A stretch of DNA of 55,777 nucleotides from an uncultured Gammaproteobacteria bacterium (GTDB lineage Bacteria; Pseudomonadota; Gammaproteobacteria; GCA-002705445; GCA-002716945): positions 120,171-175,947 of the forward strand of contig CABYTF010000002.1 of assembly GCA_902521725.1 (NCBI GenBank). The letters run 5' to 3'. Positions 38,168-50,338 of this stretch are shown here, one piece after another. Each line of letters starts with the position of its first letter. The first letter of the stretch is position 1. The position numbers and the translations under genes are program-made. The notes below the pieces were generated by a model. The model was not told the origin of the DNA, ran no database searches, and saw only the letters and a program-made list of their open reading frames with translations.

Positions 38168-38365
38168 ATGGATTATATCATATTTTTTGTCGCACTAGTT
38201 TTCATCATTCTACTTGCTGTATATATAAGTAGGCAAATCCAAGTCTCAAGAAATATTAGACTCGAGGATACTACTCTAGAAAAACTCGATGAAAAATTGA
38301 AGAAACATAAACTCATCGGCGGAAGACACAAAAGAACTAATAAAAAAAACCCACCTATTGTTTAG
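38168..38365 (+). CDS. Small membrane protein with basic tail
   Basis: This 65-residue protein has one strong N-terminal membrane helix (about 3-22: YIIFFVALVFIILLAVYI). A charged segment (RLEDTTLEKLDEKLKKH) is followed by a basic tail (GGRHKRTNKKN). It looks like a single-pass protein with a cytoplasmic charged domain. The family is not recognised. Its 3' end overlaps the convergent unknown gene by 11 bases. It is divergent from tRNA-Leu, with only 34 bases between them. Confidence 0.6.
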   Translation: MDYIIFFVALVFIILLAVYISRQIQVSRNIRLEDTTLEKLDEKLKKHKLIGGRHKRTNKKNPPIV

Positions 38366-38804
38366 TATTTTTTTCTTTCGCGGTTTGTGCCATTTTTGCC
38401 ATTTCAGGTGTATAAGCCTCTCCTTGCCACAACATATCATAGACGATTTCTTCATTGCCATTTTCGCAAAGGTCAATTACTTTTTGAAATAATGGCTGAA
38501 AGCTGTCACTTTTATGAGAATTTTCATGATCATCATACGAGTTCCAGTAGGTAATAATGAGAGCTTCCCTGTCTTTAAGAGAGCTCTCAAGTGCTTTTCC
38601 TACATTGCTTCCCTCATTTGATATTTGACCGCTATTTAGTACGACCATTCCACCAATGAATCCTGTTTCTGAGTGATATGTTTTAACATTTTCACACATC
38701 AAAGCCACTCTCTCTTGGAGTTCATCAAGCGTATGACCTTCCTTGAGAATTACTCTGTTGATTGTAACTATTCCATCGTGAGGAAAATTTTTAATAAGAC
38801 CCAT
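38355..38804 (-). CDS. Hypothetical soluble protein, possibly a dimeric alpha/beta-barrel
   Basis: I do not firmly recognise this protein of about 149 residues. It begins MGLIKNFPHDGIVTINRVIL; I prefer this ATG to a TTG five codons earlier. The middle contains KTYHSETGFIGGMVVLN, then a strand-rich ALIITYWNSYDDHENSHKSD. The pattern of a strand ending in W followed by a His- and Ser-containing helix recalls monooxygenase-like (ABM) dimeric barrels. That resemblance is weak. There is no signal peptide. It is divergent from queA, with 59 bases between the two start codons. Confidence 0.6.
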   Translation of the reverse strand: MGLIKNFPHDGIVTINRVILKEGHTLDELQERVALMCENVKTYHSETGFIGGMVVLNSGQISNEGSNVGKALESSLKDREALIITYWNSYDDHENSHKSDSFQPLFQKVIDLCENGNEEIVYDMLWQGEAYTPEMAKMAQTAKEKNTKQ

Positions 38805-38863
38805 AACGTTTTGTATCAAATTTCTTTTACATTTGCAATAATCATAATCTATAATTCAATTTT

Positions 38864-41295
<2,432 letters not shown>

Positions 41296-41296
<1 letters not shown>

Positions 41297-43080
41297 TGCC
41301 TAGATATCCGCTTTGGAAATATATTTTAGTACTCTTAGTGATGATTTATGCTGTTATATATACACTTCCGAATTTTTATGAGACTTATCCTTCTATAAAT
41401 GTTTCAAATTATGAGAATAGAAATATATCAGAATCTGAGCTGACTAAGTTAACTGAGGATAAATCAATTTCTTATAAAGGGCTGGATGGAAAGAGTATTT
41501 TTTTCGAGTCTATTGATGATCAACTAAGTGCATACAATAAATTGAGTAGTGATCAGAAGTTCAAATATACTCTAAGTAATTATAATCAGATTCCAAAATG
41601 GCTACATGCAATAAACGCCCAGCCAGTCTCGCTTGGACTCGATCTTAAAGGCGGCGTACACTTTCTCTTACAAATTGATACTGAAAATGTCAGAAAGTCT
41701 AGAGCTAATCAATTAGAAACTAATCTAAGAAACTTTCTAATCGATAATGGCATAAGATATTCAAATGTGATCAATGATAATAATGAGGTCAAATTTGTTT
41801 TAATAAATAAAAATATTAATGCTAATACTCTTGATGCATTATCTGATACATTTAGCGATTATGATGTCAGTCTACTAGAGGAAGGCGAACAAAAAAATAT
41901 AGTTGCAAGGCTCTCTGAGGAATCTTTTGCTGATGATGTCAAAGCATCAATGACTAAGAATTTAGCTATACTTCGATCAAGAGTTGATGAACTTGGCGTA
42001 TCTCAGCCAATTATTCAAAGACAAGGTAAGGATCGTATTATTGTTCAATTGCCAGGTCTTCAAGATTCAACTAGAGCTAAAAATATACTTGGTTCTACAG
42101 CTACTCTAGAATTTAGACTCACAAAAGGTTCGCAGGACGATTGGACCGCTTCTGAGACTATTGGAACAAATACGATAAGTGAATCTATTCTTTACAGACA
42201 TAAAAACGGATCACCTATATTGCTCTCTAGAAATGTCATTGCTTCGGGAAAAGATATAGAGGGTGCGAATTCAGGATTTGATAGTCAAACGAATCAACCT
42301 GCCGTTTTTGTTAATTTAAGTTCTTTTGGTGCCTCAAAAATGCTTGAGACGACATCAAGAAACATCGGAAATACAATGGCCGTTGTTTTTGTAGAACAAG
42401 ACAAAAGTGAAATTATAAATGTTGCTACTATCAGAGAGGCTTTTAGTAAACGTTTTCAAATCACCGGTATTGACATGCAGGAGGCCAAAGATTTGGCTAT
42501 ACTTTTACGGTCTGGTTCATTGAGCGCACCTATGAGTATTATAGAAGAGCGAACAGTAGGCCCAAGCTTAGGTAGCGAAAATATCATCTCTGGGAGAGAT
42601 TCAATGATACTTGGCATGATACTCGTTATACTATTCATGTTTATTTATTATAAGAATTTTGGACTAGTCGCGAATTTAGCACTGATTGCAAACATTCTTA
42701 TCATTACTGCTACTTTATCTCTGTTTCAAGCAACACTGACACTCTCTGGAATTGCCGGTATTGTTTTGACGGTCGGCATGGCAGTAGATGCTAATGTCCT
42801 GATTTATGAACGTATCAGAGAGGAACTATTCAATGGGAACAGTCCTAACGCAAGTATTGTCTCCGGGTACAACAAAGCATTCTCAACAATTTCTGATGCA
42901 AATATTACAACTCTTATTGCTGCAATTGCATTGTTAACCATTGGAACAGGTGTTGTGAAGGGGTTTGCAGTTACATTAGTTATAGGAATTTTATCATCTA
43001 TGTTCACGGCTATTATTGGAACGAGAGCGATTATTAGCATCATATACGAAAATAAAACTAATAAGGGGTTATCTATCTAA
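41296..43080 (+). CDS. secD: Protein translocase subunit SecD
   Basis: SecD uses proton motive force with SecF to complete protein export. The 594-residue protein has an N-terminal helix (about 8-26), a large periplasmic part containing QPVSLGLDLKGGVHFLLQID and LRSRVDELGVSQPIIQRQGKDR, and a C-terminal bundle from about residue 435 with GRDSMILGMILVILFMFIYY and VGMAVDANVLIYERIREE. Size matches E. coli (615). It is one base from secF overlap. Confidence 0.96.
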
Positions 43081-43970
43081 TGCTTAGATTGATAAAAGAT
43101 ATAGATATAAAATTTATGGCAATAAGAAGAATACCTATGTTTCTATCATCGATATTAGTTGTGATCTGCCTGGCGAGTATTCTTCTAAAAGGATTTAATT
43201 TTGGGATAGATTTTTCAAGTGGGTATATTGTTCAACTAAAGTTTGATAAGCAAATTTCTATTGTGAACATAGAGAATAAATTTTCAGAATCTAATATCGA
43301 AGACATCACTGTCCAACTTTATGGATCTAGTAAAGATGTCTTAATCAAATTGAAAGATGAGGAAATATTTAAAAAGAATAATATAAATAATTTTCTAAAT
43401 GATATATTTTCTGATGAGTCATTTACTATATCCAAACTAGAGTATGTCGGAGCTCAAGTTGGAAGTGAGCTAAGGGAGAAAGGGGAGTGGGCAATGCTAA
43501 TTGCTCTTTTTAGTATTTTAATCTATGTGGCTATAAGATTTGAACTTATATACGGCTTAGGCGCAATCACTGCACTAATACATGATGTAATAATAACACT
43601 AGGAGTTTTTTCATTATTCGAGTTAACGTTTGACCTAAGTGTTTTGGCTGCTATTTTAGCTGTAATTGGATATTCATTGAATGACTCAATAGTGGTGTTT
43701 GACAGAATAAGAGAGAATAATATAATTTTACGAAAATTATCTATTCTTGATGTACTTGATAAGTCAATTAATCAAACCCTATCAAGAACGCTTGTCACAT
43801 CCTTAACTACATTACTTGTCATTATATCCTTATTAATCTTCGGTGGTGATGCTGTCAAAAACTTTTCTATTGCAATGTTCATAGGAATAATTGTTGGAAC
43901 ATACTCGTCAATATTTGTTGCAAGCACGAGTCTCTCATACTTTGGAATACAAAGGCCAGAGGATAGTTAA
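43080..43970 (+). CDS. secF: Protein translocase subunit SecF
   Basis: SecF is the partner of SecD. The 296-residue protein starts with a helix (IPMFLSSILVVICLASILL), then FNFGIDFSSGYIVQ, the periplasmic domain, and the bundle with EWAMLIALFSILIYVAIRFE, LTFDLSVLAAILAVIGYSLN and DSIVVFDRIREN. It ends four bases from the stop of the convergent suhB-like gene. Confidence 0.96.
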   Translation: MLRLIKDIDIKFMAIRRIPMFLSSILVVICLASILLKGFNFGIDFSSGYIVQLKFDKQISIVNIENKFSESNIEDITVQLYGSSKDVLIKLKDEEIFKKNNINNFLNDIFSDESFTISKLEYVGAQVGSELREKGEWAMLIALFSILIYVAIRFELIYGLGAITALIHDVIITLGVFSLFELTFDLSVLAAILAVIGYSLNDSIVVFDRIRENNIILRKLSILDVLDKSINQTLSRTLVTSLTTLLVIISLLIFGGDAVKNFSIAMFIGIIVGTYSSIFVASTSLSYFGIQRPEDS

Positions 43971-43973
43971 AAA

Positions 43974-44702
43974 TCAAAGTCGATTCATATTTTTCTCATT
44001 TGCGAGGATAATACAATCACTGAGTTGTTTACTTAATATGCCTGCCTCTTTAGCTATAAGCATACAATCTTGAAATTTCTTAGTATCATCTTTACTCATG
44101 ACATAGAAATCTATTATTCCCATTGAAAGATAAATTAACTCGATAGACTTTGAATTCAAAGATAGAGTTTTGTATTTCGAAAGTATATCAGGCAAAGGGA
44201 TATCATCTGACTTGCAAACTAAAATATCTTCAGATGAGGTTAAAGATCTTATTTTTCTCTGATTATTTACTGACCCAGAACCTTTCTCACTAAAAGTTAG
44301 TAAGTCAATAATTGGATTTGATATTATAGAAAACTTAGTCTCTTTGTTTTGTTCAATTGATATCGAGAGTGTCCAAAAAGGTAACTTCCTACAGAAGTTT
44401 TCATAATCATTTAAAAAACTAAAGACCCATACATATGAATTATCATTATGTGAATCGTTGTTGTAGATAATATCAGGATTATCAATCTTTAATCTTCTCC
44501 TGTCATCAAGGTAGGTAAAATGTATAAAGTCACTTTCACCTAATTTGTAATATGTATTAATATGCTCAACTGCTTTGCTTGTAAGAATTTCTCTAACTGG
44601 CATGTTTCTGAGAGCATCAGAACTTTTATTAATAAAAAGTCGTCTCACTTCCTCACGAATAATTTCGCATGCAGATTTTGCTATATTCAGTCTTGGTTGC
44701 AT
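43974..44702 (-). CDS. suhB: SuhB-like inositol monophosphatase homologue lacking the catalytic site
   Basis: This 242-residue protein sits where suhB normally lies (between secDF and trmJ, reversed) and aligns with SuhB across its length. The start MQPRLNIAKSACEII matches MHPMLNIAVRAA of E. coli. VWVFSFLNDYENFCRKLP (91-108) aligns with the metal motif region DPLDGTTNFIKRLP. The aspartates of that motif are gone (FSFLNDYENF). The WDFAAG metal loop is KKFQDC at about 209-213, and the EESG glutamate region is also lost. It should not hydrolyse inositol phosphates. E. coli SuhB works in the rRNA antitermination complex with NusA without needing catalysis, so a structural role is plausible. Confidence 0.72.
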   Translation of the reverse strand: MQPRLNIAKSACEIIREEVRRLFINKSSDALRNMPVREILTSKAVEHINTYYKLGESDFIHFTYLDDRRRLKIDNPDIIYNNDSHNDNSYVWVFSFLNDYENFCRKLPFWTLSISIEQNKETKFSIISNPIIDLLTFSEKGSGSVNNQRKIRSLTSSEDILVCKSDDIPLPDILSKYKTLSLNSKSIELIYLSMGIIDFYVMSKDDTKKFQDCMLIAKEAGILSKQLSDCIILANEKNMNRL

Positions 44703-44735
44703 AATATTAATTTGTTAGATAGTGTATATTACATT

Positions 44736-45452
44736 ATGTCGTCAAATATTAATATTGTTTTAGTTAAAACGAGCCATCCAGGCAACATTGGTTCTTCAGC
44801 CAGAGCAATGAAAACAATGGGCTTGAAAAAACTAACATTAGTATCACCAAAAAATTTTCCTTCTGAAGTAGCTGATGCTAATGCAGTAGGATGTAAAGAT
44901 ATATTAGATCAAGCGAGAGTCGTTGATAGTCTAGGAAAATCACTACTTGATTCTAGTTTGGTGATCGGATTTTCTGCAAGATCTAGAAAATCGAATGTAC
45001 CATCACTGACTATGGACGAATTATTCGCAACTCTAAGGAATTATGAAAATGATGAAGTGTCTATAGTTTTTGGTAATGAACAATCCGGTCTATCAAATGA
45101 AGAAGTTCAACTATGCAATTACATTGTATGCATCCCTACAGATAGTGCATATACATCTCTTAATCTAGCATCTGCCGTTCAAATATTTTCATATGAGTAT
45201 TTTAAGAATTTTAATAAGAGAGATGAGCCAATAGGAAATCAAGATGCTCAGCTTGCTACTCATTCAACAAAAAGCCATATCATACAAATGTTTTTGGCAA
45301 TCATGTCTTACTTAAATATCATCACAAACAAGAACAAGAAATCACTCACTCAAAATGTTCATATTATCTTTAATAAGTCAAAATTTAGTAAAAATGAGGC
45401 CAATCTTCTATTAGGTGTTCTCTCAAGTATTGAAAAAGCCCTAAAAAAATAA
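44736..45452 (+). CDS. trmJ: tRNA (cytidine/uridine-2'-O-)-methyltransferase TrmJ
   Basis: TrmJ methylates ribose 32 of several tRNAs. It is a SPOUT-fold enzyme, here 238 residues. Motifs are NINIVLVKTSHPGNIGSSARAMKTMGL at the start, IVFGNEQSGLSNEEV and the knot motif IPTDSAYTSLNLASAVQI. The C-terminal extension with FLAIMSYLNI and SKNEANLLLGVLSSIEKAL is also typical. I start it at the ATG at 44736; earlier in-frame codons run into the divergent suhB. The gap to suhB is only 33 bases. Its stop codon abuts the IscR operator. Confidence 0.94.
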   Translation: MSSNINIVLVKTSHPGNIGSSARAMKTMGLKKLTLVSPKNFPSEVADANAVGCKDILDQARVVDSLGKSLLDSSLVIGFSARSRKSNVPSLTMDELFATLRNYENDEVSIVFGNEQSGLSNEEVQLCNYIVCIPTDSAYTSLNLASAVQIFSYEYFKNFNKRDEPIGNQDAQLATHSTKSHIIQMFLAIMSYLNIITNKNKKSLTQNVHIIFNKSKFSKNEANLLLGVLSSIEKALKK

Positions 45453-45476
45453 TAGTTGACTGTATCAGTCAGGTAT
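45452..45476 (+). promoter_or_regulatory. Type-1 IscR operator in the iscR promoter
   Basis: This 25-base site consists of ATAGTTGACT, the spacer GTATC, and AGTCAGGTAT. It matches every position of the E. coli type-1 IscR consensus (ATA-S-YY-GACT-R-WWW-Y-AGTC-RR-S-TAT). Type-1 sites are bound by IscR carrying a [2Fe-2S] cluster, which represses the isc operon. The TTGACT inside it (45456-45461) can act as -35, and TATAAT (45476-45481) touches its right edge as a -10. A repressor here would block RNA polymerase. The start codon of iscR lies only 14 bases downstream. Confidence 0.88.
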
Positions 45477-45490
45477 ATAATAATTTCAGC

Positions 45491-45937
45491 ATGAAATTAA
45501 GCACTAAATCGAGATACGCCATTACTGCTGTTATAGACTTAGCAAATAATTCAGACACTGCTGTTTCGTTAAAAGACGTGTCTGAGAGGCAATCCATATC
45601 TCTGTCTTATTTAGAGCAGCTTTTTTGTAAGCTTAAAAATTATGGTGTTGTTAGAAGTCAAAGAGGACCTGGTGGTGGGTACATGTTGAATAAAGAGGCT
45701 AATAAAATTTCGCTTTATGAGATTATAACCGCTGTAGAGGAGAATATAGATCAAACTTTATGTGGCGGTAGCCTGAATTGTCAGAAAGATAAACCTTGCT
45801 CCACTCACCATGTGTGGACAGGACTCAATACGATTATTTCTGATTATATGAAAAACATTACAATTGGAGATGTAGTAACAAATAATATGGTGCACAATTT
45901 GCAGGATGCAAGGGAGGATAGTGCCAATGTCAACTAA
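45491..45937 (+). CDS. iscR: Fe-S cluster regulator IscR
   Basis: IscR is an Rrf2-family repressor that senses Fe-S status. The 148-residue protein starts [18 protein letters not shown]. The winged helix contains [19 protein letters not shown] and [13 protein letters not shown]. Cluster ligands are present: Cys 91, 97 and 103, and His 106 (CGGSLNC, PCSTHH). It should therefore bind [2Fe-2S] and use the type-1 operator just upstream. It overlaps iscS by 11 bases. The transcript may begin only a few bases before the ATG and lacks a Shine-Dalgarno. Confidence 0.96.
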   Translation: MKLSTKSRYAITAVIDLANNSDTAVSLKDVSERQSISLSYLEQLFCKLKNYGVVRSQRGPGGGYMLNKEANKISLYEIITAVEENIDQTLCGGSLNCQKDKPCSTHHVWTGLNTIISDYMKNITIGDVVTNNMVHNLQDAREDSANVN

Positions 45938-47174
45938 TTTAAAAAAAAGTAACAACTCGTTGAGTATTCCAATTTATTTGGACTACTCTTCTACTACGCC
46001 TGTCGATAAAAGAGTTGCGACCAAAATGTCTGAATGTTTAACGCTTGATGGCGCGTTTGGAAACCCTGCATCAAGATCACACTCTTTTGGTTGGGATAGT
46101 GATCAACTAATAAAAGATGCTAGAAAAAATGTAGCTGATTTAATTAAGTGTGATACAAAAGAGATTGTCTGGACAAGTGGAGCAACTGAATCAAATAATC
46201 TAGCGATAAAAGGAGCGGCACATTTTTACAAGTCAAAGGGCAATCACCTTATTACGTTATCAACAGAGCATAAAGCTGTTCTTGATACGATGAGGCAACT
46301 AGAATCAGAGGGATACTCAGTAACATATCTTGATCCGGAACCTAACGGTCTTTTAGATTTAGAAAAACTAAAATCTGCAATTACAGAACAAACTTTATTA
46401 GTATCGATTATGCATGTAAATAATGAAATAGGTGTAATTCAAGATCTTGAAAAAATTGGTGCACTTCTAAGAGAGAAAAAGATTTTATTTCATGTTGATG
46501 CCGCACAAAGTCCAGGAAAGGTAGAAATCGATGTTGATAAGTTCAATGTAGATTTGTTATCGCTTTCTGCACATAAAGTATATGGTCCAAAAGGGATAGG
46601 TGCACTTTATGTTAGAAGAAAGCCAAGAGTCAGGTTAGAGTCTCAAATGCATGGCGGTGGACATGAAAGAGGTTTTAGGTCTGGTACATTACCAACACAC
46701 CAAATAGTTGGTATGGGAGAGGCCTTTAAGATCGCGAGAGAAGAGATGGAAAATGATAATAAAAGAATAAAAAAATTGAGAGATAAGTTTTGGAATCAAC
46801 TTAAAGATGTCGAGGAGATATATCTCAATGGTGATCTTGAAAATAGAATTCCAGGTAATCTGAACATTAGTTTCAACTATGTAGAAGGCGAGAGTTTGAT
46901 TATGGCGATCAAAGATATTGCAGTATCATCAGGTTCAGCATGTACATCTGCTAGCTTAGAGCCCAGTTATGTACTTAGAGCACTTGGAAGAGATGACGAG
47001 TTAGCACACAGTTCTATTCGAATTACTATAGGAAAATATACCACCGAAGATGAAGTCGATTATGCAGTTGATCTACTCAAGAAATCTGTTGAAAAGCTTC
47101 GTAATCTATCGCCGCTGTGGGACATGTATAAAGATGGAATAGACATCAAATCAATTAAATGGAATACTCACTAA
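45927..47174 (+). CDS. iscS: Cysteine desulfurase IscS
   Basis: IscS takes sulfur from cysteine for Fe-S clusters, thiolated tRNA and more. It is a PLP enzyme of about 415 residues. [13 protein letters not shown] starts the fold. The PLP lysine region is [14 protein letters not shown]. The persulfide Cys is C339 in [13 protein letters not shown]. The C-terminus [16 protein letters not shown] matches the tail of E. coli IscS that contacts IscU. An AGGGAGG-type ribosome site precedes the ATG at 45927. The gene directly after it is iscA, not iscU. Confidence 0.96.
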   Translation: MSTNLKKSNNSLSIPIYLDYSSTTPVDKRVATKMSECLTLDGAFGNPASRSHSFGWDSDQLIKDARKNVADLIKCDTKEIVWTSGATESNNLAIKGAAHFYKSKGNHLITLSTEHKAVLDTMRQLESEGYSVTYLDPEPNGLLDLEKLKSAITEQTLLVSIMHVNNEIGVIQDLEKIGALLREKKILFHVDAAQSPGKVEIDVDKFNVDLLSLSAHKVYGPKGIGALYVRRKPRVRLESQMHGGGHERGFRSGTLPTHQIVGMGEAFKIAREEMENDNKRIKKLRDKFWNQLKDVEEIYLNGDLENRIPGNLNISFNYVEGESLIMAIKDIAVSSGSACTSASLEPSYVLRALGRDDELAHSSIRITIGKYTTEDEVDYAVDLLKKSVEKLRNLSPLWDMYKDGIDIKSIKWNTH

Positions 47175-47179
47175 TTCTG

Positions 47180-47500
47180 ATGATTAGCGTAACTGAAAAA
47201 GCAGCCGAACACATTAAATCCCAACTACAACAAAGAGGTAAGGGAGTTGGCATAAGGCTCGGTGTCAAAACTACTGGGTGTTCAGGTTTAGCGTATGTAA
47301 TAGAATTTGCAGACGAGCACAATGACGATGATAATGTCTTCTTAGACAAAGGAATCAAACTAATCATCAATCCTAAAAGTTATGTATATCTAAAGGGAAC
47401 AGAGGTTGATTTTGCTAAAGAGGGTATTAATGAGGGATTTAAATTTAATAATCCTAATGTAAAAGATACTTGTGGTTGTGGTGAAAGCTTCAACGTCTAA
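47180..47500 (+). CDS. iscA: Iron-sulfur cluster assembly protein IscA
   Basis: IscA is an A-type carrier involved in [4Fe-4S] formation. About 106 residues. The three cluster or iron ligands are Cys 34 (TTGCSGLAY) and Cys 98 and 100 (TCGCGES). It begins [15 protein letters not shown]. The ATG at 47180 lies five bases after the iscS stop, exactly where iscU usually sits. It is clearly IscA and not IscU by the CGCG ending. hscB starts at its last base. Confidence 0.96.
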   Translation: MISVTEKAAEHIKSQLQQRGKGVGIRLGVKTTGCSGLAYVIEFADEHNDDDNVFLDKGIKLIINPKSYVYLKGTEVDFAKEGINEGFKFNNPNVKDTCGCGESFNV

Positions 47501-47991
47501 TGTCGCTCTTAAATCTTAATTATTTTGAGATATTTGGTATCGAAGCACAGATAACTATTGATATAGAACATCTAAATAAAAAATATCTAACATTGCAGTC
47601 TGAATTCCATCCAGATAAATTTGTAAATGCTAGTAATCTAGAAAAAAGTATGGCAACAAGAATATCTACATATATAAATGATGCTTATAACACATTGAGT
47701 GATCTTGTTGAGAGAGTTGATTATATATTACAAATAAATAATTACTCAAAAGAAGAACATACAACATTCAAAAATACTAACTTTCTAACTGATCAGATGA
47801 TGCTCTCTGAAAAAATTGAAAATGCTAATCCTATTCAATATAAGGATATACAAAATGAAATATCGATTGAAATTAAAACAATTATCTCAGAGATGCAAAA
47901 TAATTTAAATAATCGAGACTTTGATATACTTTATGAAAATAATTCTATGATAAAGTTTTACAAAAAAAATATACGCCAGCTGAGTGTCTAA
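47500..47991 (+). CDS. hscB: Fe-S co-chaperone HscB
   Basis: HscB is a J-protein that brings IscU to HscA and stimulates its ATPase. The 163-residue protein shows [11 protein letters not shown] near the start and the HPD signature at residues 37-39 (SEFHPDKF). The three-helix C-terminal domain that binds IscU includes [16 protein letters not shown]. Length is close to the E. coli 171. Its known client is IscU, whose gene is missing from this operon. Confidence 0.94.
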   Translation: MSLLNLNYFEIFGIEAQITIDIEHLNKKYLTLQSEFHPDKFVNASNLEKSMATRISTYINDAYNTLSDLVERVDYILQINNYSKEEHTTFKNTNFLTDQMMLSEKIENANPIQYKDIQNEISIEIKTIISEMQNNLNNRDFDILYENNSMIKFYKKNIRQLSV

Positions 47992-47993
47992 TT

Positions 47994-49799
47994 ATGGCTT
48001 TAATTCAAATATCTGACCCTGATTCCTCATCAAGTACAAAAAAACAATTTTCTGTTGGCATAGATTTAGGAACAAGTAACTCATTAATCGCAGAAAGTAT
48101 AAATAAGCAAGTAACTTTCTTTAAGAATGATAAATCTGAGTTAATTCCATCGGTAGTATATGAATCTAAAAAAAAACTACTTGTAGGGGACACCAAGCAA
48201 TCTCAATCAATTAAATCAATAAAAAGATTGATGGGTTTATCTTCACAAGAAGTATCATCACTCAGTATTAATAATCTAAATTTAGATCTCACTAATGATC
48301 TGCCCTACGTAATAATTAATGATCAAAAAAAATCTGCAGCAGAGATTTCCTCAATAATATTATCTCATTTATGTGACATTGCTAAGAAAAATAAAAATTT
48401 ATCAGTTGAATCTGCAGTTATAACTGTACCGGCATACTTTAATGATGTACAAAGACAAGCAACGAAACTTGCTGCTGAAATTGCAAATATAAAAGTGTTA
48501 AGACTTATCAGTGAGCCAACTGCAGCAGCCATTGCATATGGGATTGACGATACAAAAGAAGGTAATTTTGTTGTATATGATTTTGGCGGAGGTACATTTG
48601 ATGTATCTGTTCTCTCTGTTAAAAAAGGAGTTTATAAGGTCCTATCTACAAAAGGAGACACACACTTAGGTGGTGATGATATTGACAGTTTAATATCAAA
48701 GTATTTAGTTAAAAAATTCAAAAAAACTGAAAACTTATCGGTAGGTGAGCTTTTGAGTATATCCAAAGATATAAAACATCAATTATATGAAAATGATATT
48801 GCCAACAATGATATGTATGGTATCTCAATCACACTTGAGGATTTTAATAAAATAATTTCATCATTGATTGATAGAACAATTGACATTTTTGATGCAGCAA
48901 TTACAGACTCATCTCTATTAAGAGAGGATATACAAAATATAATTCTTGTGGGTGGTTCCTCGAGGTTAAGAATTATTAAGGATAAAATAAAAGAAAAATA
49001 CACTATATCAATTCTTGATCACCTAAATCCTGATACTGTCGTTGCTTCAGGAGCTGCTATTCAAGCTGAAATTCTCTCTGGGAATTCAAAAGATGACTTG
49101 TTACTTCTTGACGTTTTACCATTATCATTAGGAATTGAAACATACGGCGGTCTCTCAGAGAAAGTGATATCACGAAATACACCAATACCAACATCATCAG
49201 AAAAAACATTTACAACTTTTAAAGATGGTCAAACAAAAATGATGATAAATGTAGTTCAGGGTGAACGAGAAGACGTATCAGCGTGCATTTCTCTAGGAGA
49301 GTTTACCTTACTTGATATACCACCATTAGTAGCAGGTGCTGCAAGAATCATTGTTAAGTTTCAAGTTGATGCAGATGGATTGCTTACAGTGAGTGCTCGA
49401 GAGCAAACTGTGAATAAAGAAACTTTGATACAGATAAAACCATCACATGGTTTGTCTCCTGATAAAATTCAAGAAATGCTAAGTTCATCAAATGCGCTAG
49501 CTGAAGAAGATAAAAATTATCGATTATTGAGAGAGAATATAGTTGAAGCAGAGAGAGCTATATATGCTATCGAAGAAGCAATTAAAACTGATGGAAAGGA
49601 TTTATTAAATACTGATGAGCTGACTAAAATAACTGACTCTATATCATACCTAAAAAAAGCCGTTATTAATAATGATGTAAATGAAATTAAAGATGCTATT
49701 AGCAAATTAGAAAATACTTGCGAATTTTATGTTGAGAGAAGAATGAATAATAGCATTAAGTCATTAATTGCAGGCAAGGATATTAATGATATAATCTAG
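47994..49799 (+). CDS. hscA: Fe-S chaperone HscA
   Basis: HscA is a specialised Hsp70 that releases clusters from IscU. The 601-residue protein has the ATPase motifs [58 protein letters not shown] and [12 protein letters not shown]. The [19 protein letters not shown] linker leads to a substrate domain (about 380-600). In E. coli that domain binds the LPPVK motif of IscU. It is full length and shows no decay. Confidence 0.95.
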   Translation: MALIQISDPDSSSSTKKQFSVGIDLGTSNSLIAESINKQVTFFKNDKSELIPSVVYESKKKLLVGDTKQSQSIKSIKRLMGLSSQEVSSLSINNLNLDLTNDLPYVIINDQKKSAAEISSIILSHLCDIAKKNKNLSVESAVITVPAYFNDVQRQATKLAAEIANIKVLRLISEPTAAAIAYGIDDTKEGNFVVYDFGGGTFDVSVLSVKKGVYKVLSTKGDTHLGGDDIDSLISKYLVKKFKKTENLSVGELLSISKDIKHQLYENDIANNDMYGISITLEDFNKIISSLIDRTIDIFDAAITDSSLLREDIQNIILVGGSSRLRIIKDKIKEKYTISILDHLNPDTVVASGAAIQAEILSGNSKDDLLLLDVLPLSLGIETYGGLSEKVISRNTPIPTSSEKTFTTFKDGQTKMMINVVQGEREDVSACISLGEFTLLDIPPLVAGAARIIVKFQVDADGLLTVSAREQTVNKETLIQIKPSHGLSPDKIQEMLSSSNALAEEDKNYRLLRENIVEAERAIYAIEEAIKTDGKDLLNTDELTKITDSISYLKKAVINNDVNEIKDAISKLENTCEFYVERRMNNSIKSLIAGKDINDII

Positions 49800-49801
49800 C
49801 C

Positions 49802-50140
49802 ATGCCAAAAGTAACCTTTTTACCTAATCCTGATCTATGCCCTGATGGGGTTACGGTAGATGCCAATGAAGGTGATACAATTTGCAAAGTAGCTCTGGAT
49901 AACAATATAAAAATTGAGCATGCATGCGAAATGTCATGTGCATGTACTACTTGTCACATTTATATTAATGCAGGATATGACTCACTTGATCCGCCAACTG
50001 ATGACGAAGATGACTACTTAGATAAAGCATGGGGATTAAAACCAGAGTCAAGACTCAGTTGCCAGGCTAAAATTTCAGACCATGACCTTGTAGTTGAAAT
50101 TCCCAAATATACTATTAATCATGCCTCGGAGAATCACTAG
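49802..50140 (+). CDS. fdx: Isc-type [2Fe-2S] ferredoxin
   Basis: Fdx supplies electrons for cluster assembly. This 112-residue adrenodoxin-type ferredoxin has ligands Cys 42, 48, 51 and 87 ([11 protein letters not shown] and LSCQ), with an extra Cys 46 as in E. coli. [15 protein letters not shown] starts the fold and [11 protein letters not shown] is the partner-binding acidic helix. It overlaps iscX by one base. Confidence 0.95.
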   Translation: MPKVTFLPNPDLCPDGVTVDANEGDTICKVALDNNIKIEHACEMSCACTTCHIYINAGYDSLDPPTDDEDDYLDKAWGLKPESRLSCQAKISDHDLVVEIPKYTINHASENH

Positions 50141-50337
50141 TGAAATTAAAATGGACTGATAGTTTAGATATTGCTATTGAGCTTCTTGAGAAACATCCAG
50201 ATGTTGATCCAAAGTATATCCGCTTTACTGACCTTCACCAATGGGTATGTGACCTTGAAAACTTTGATGATACTCCTGAGAACTCAAACGAAAAAATACT
50301 AGAAGCAATACAGATGAATTGGATTGAGGAGCTTTGA
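50140..50337 (+). CDS. iscX: IscX (YfhJ) iron-binding regulator
   Basis: IscX is a small acidic protein that binds IscS and iron and tunes cluster formation. The 65-residue protein has [37 protein letters not shown] and the C-terminal [12 protein letters not shown], all family hallmarks. It starts with GTG and overlaps the fdx stop. It ends just before ndk, closing the isc operon proper. Confidence 0.95.
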   Translation: MKLKWTDSLDIAIELLEKHPDVDPKYIRFTDLHQWVCDLENFDDTPENSNEKILEAIQMNWIEEL

Positions 50338-50338
50338 T

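Noticed and set aside
38833..38855. queA promoter (TTGCAA with TATAAT)
   Set aside because: The spacer is only 11 bases. TATAAT may be a true -10, but no acceptable -35 is visible and such hexamers are common in AT-rich DNA.
47140..47200. Remnant or frameshifted iscU between iscS and iscA
   Set aside because: Only five bases separate the two genes and both have complete, normal ends, so no remnant is present.
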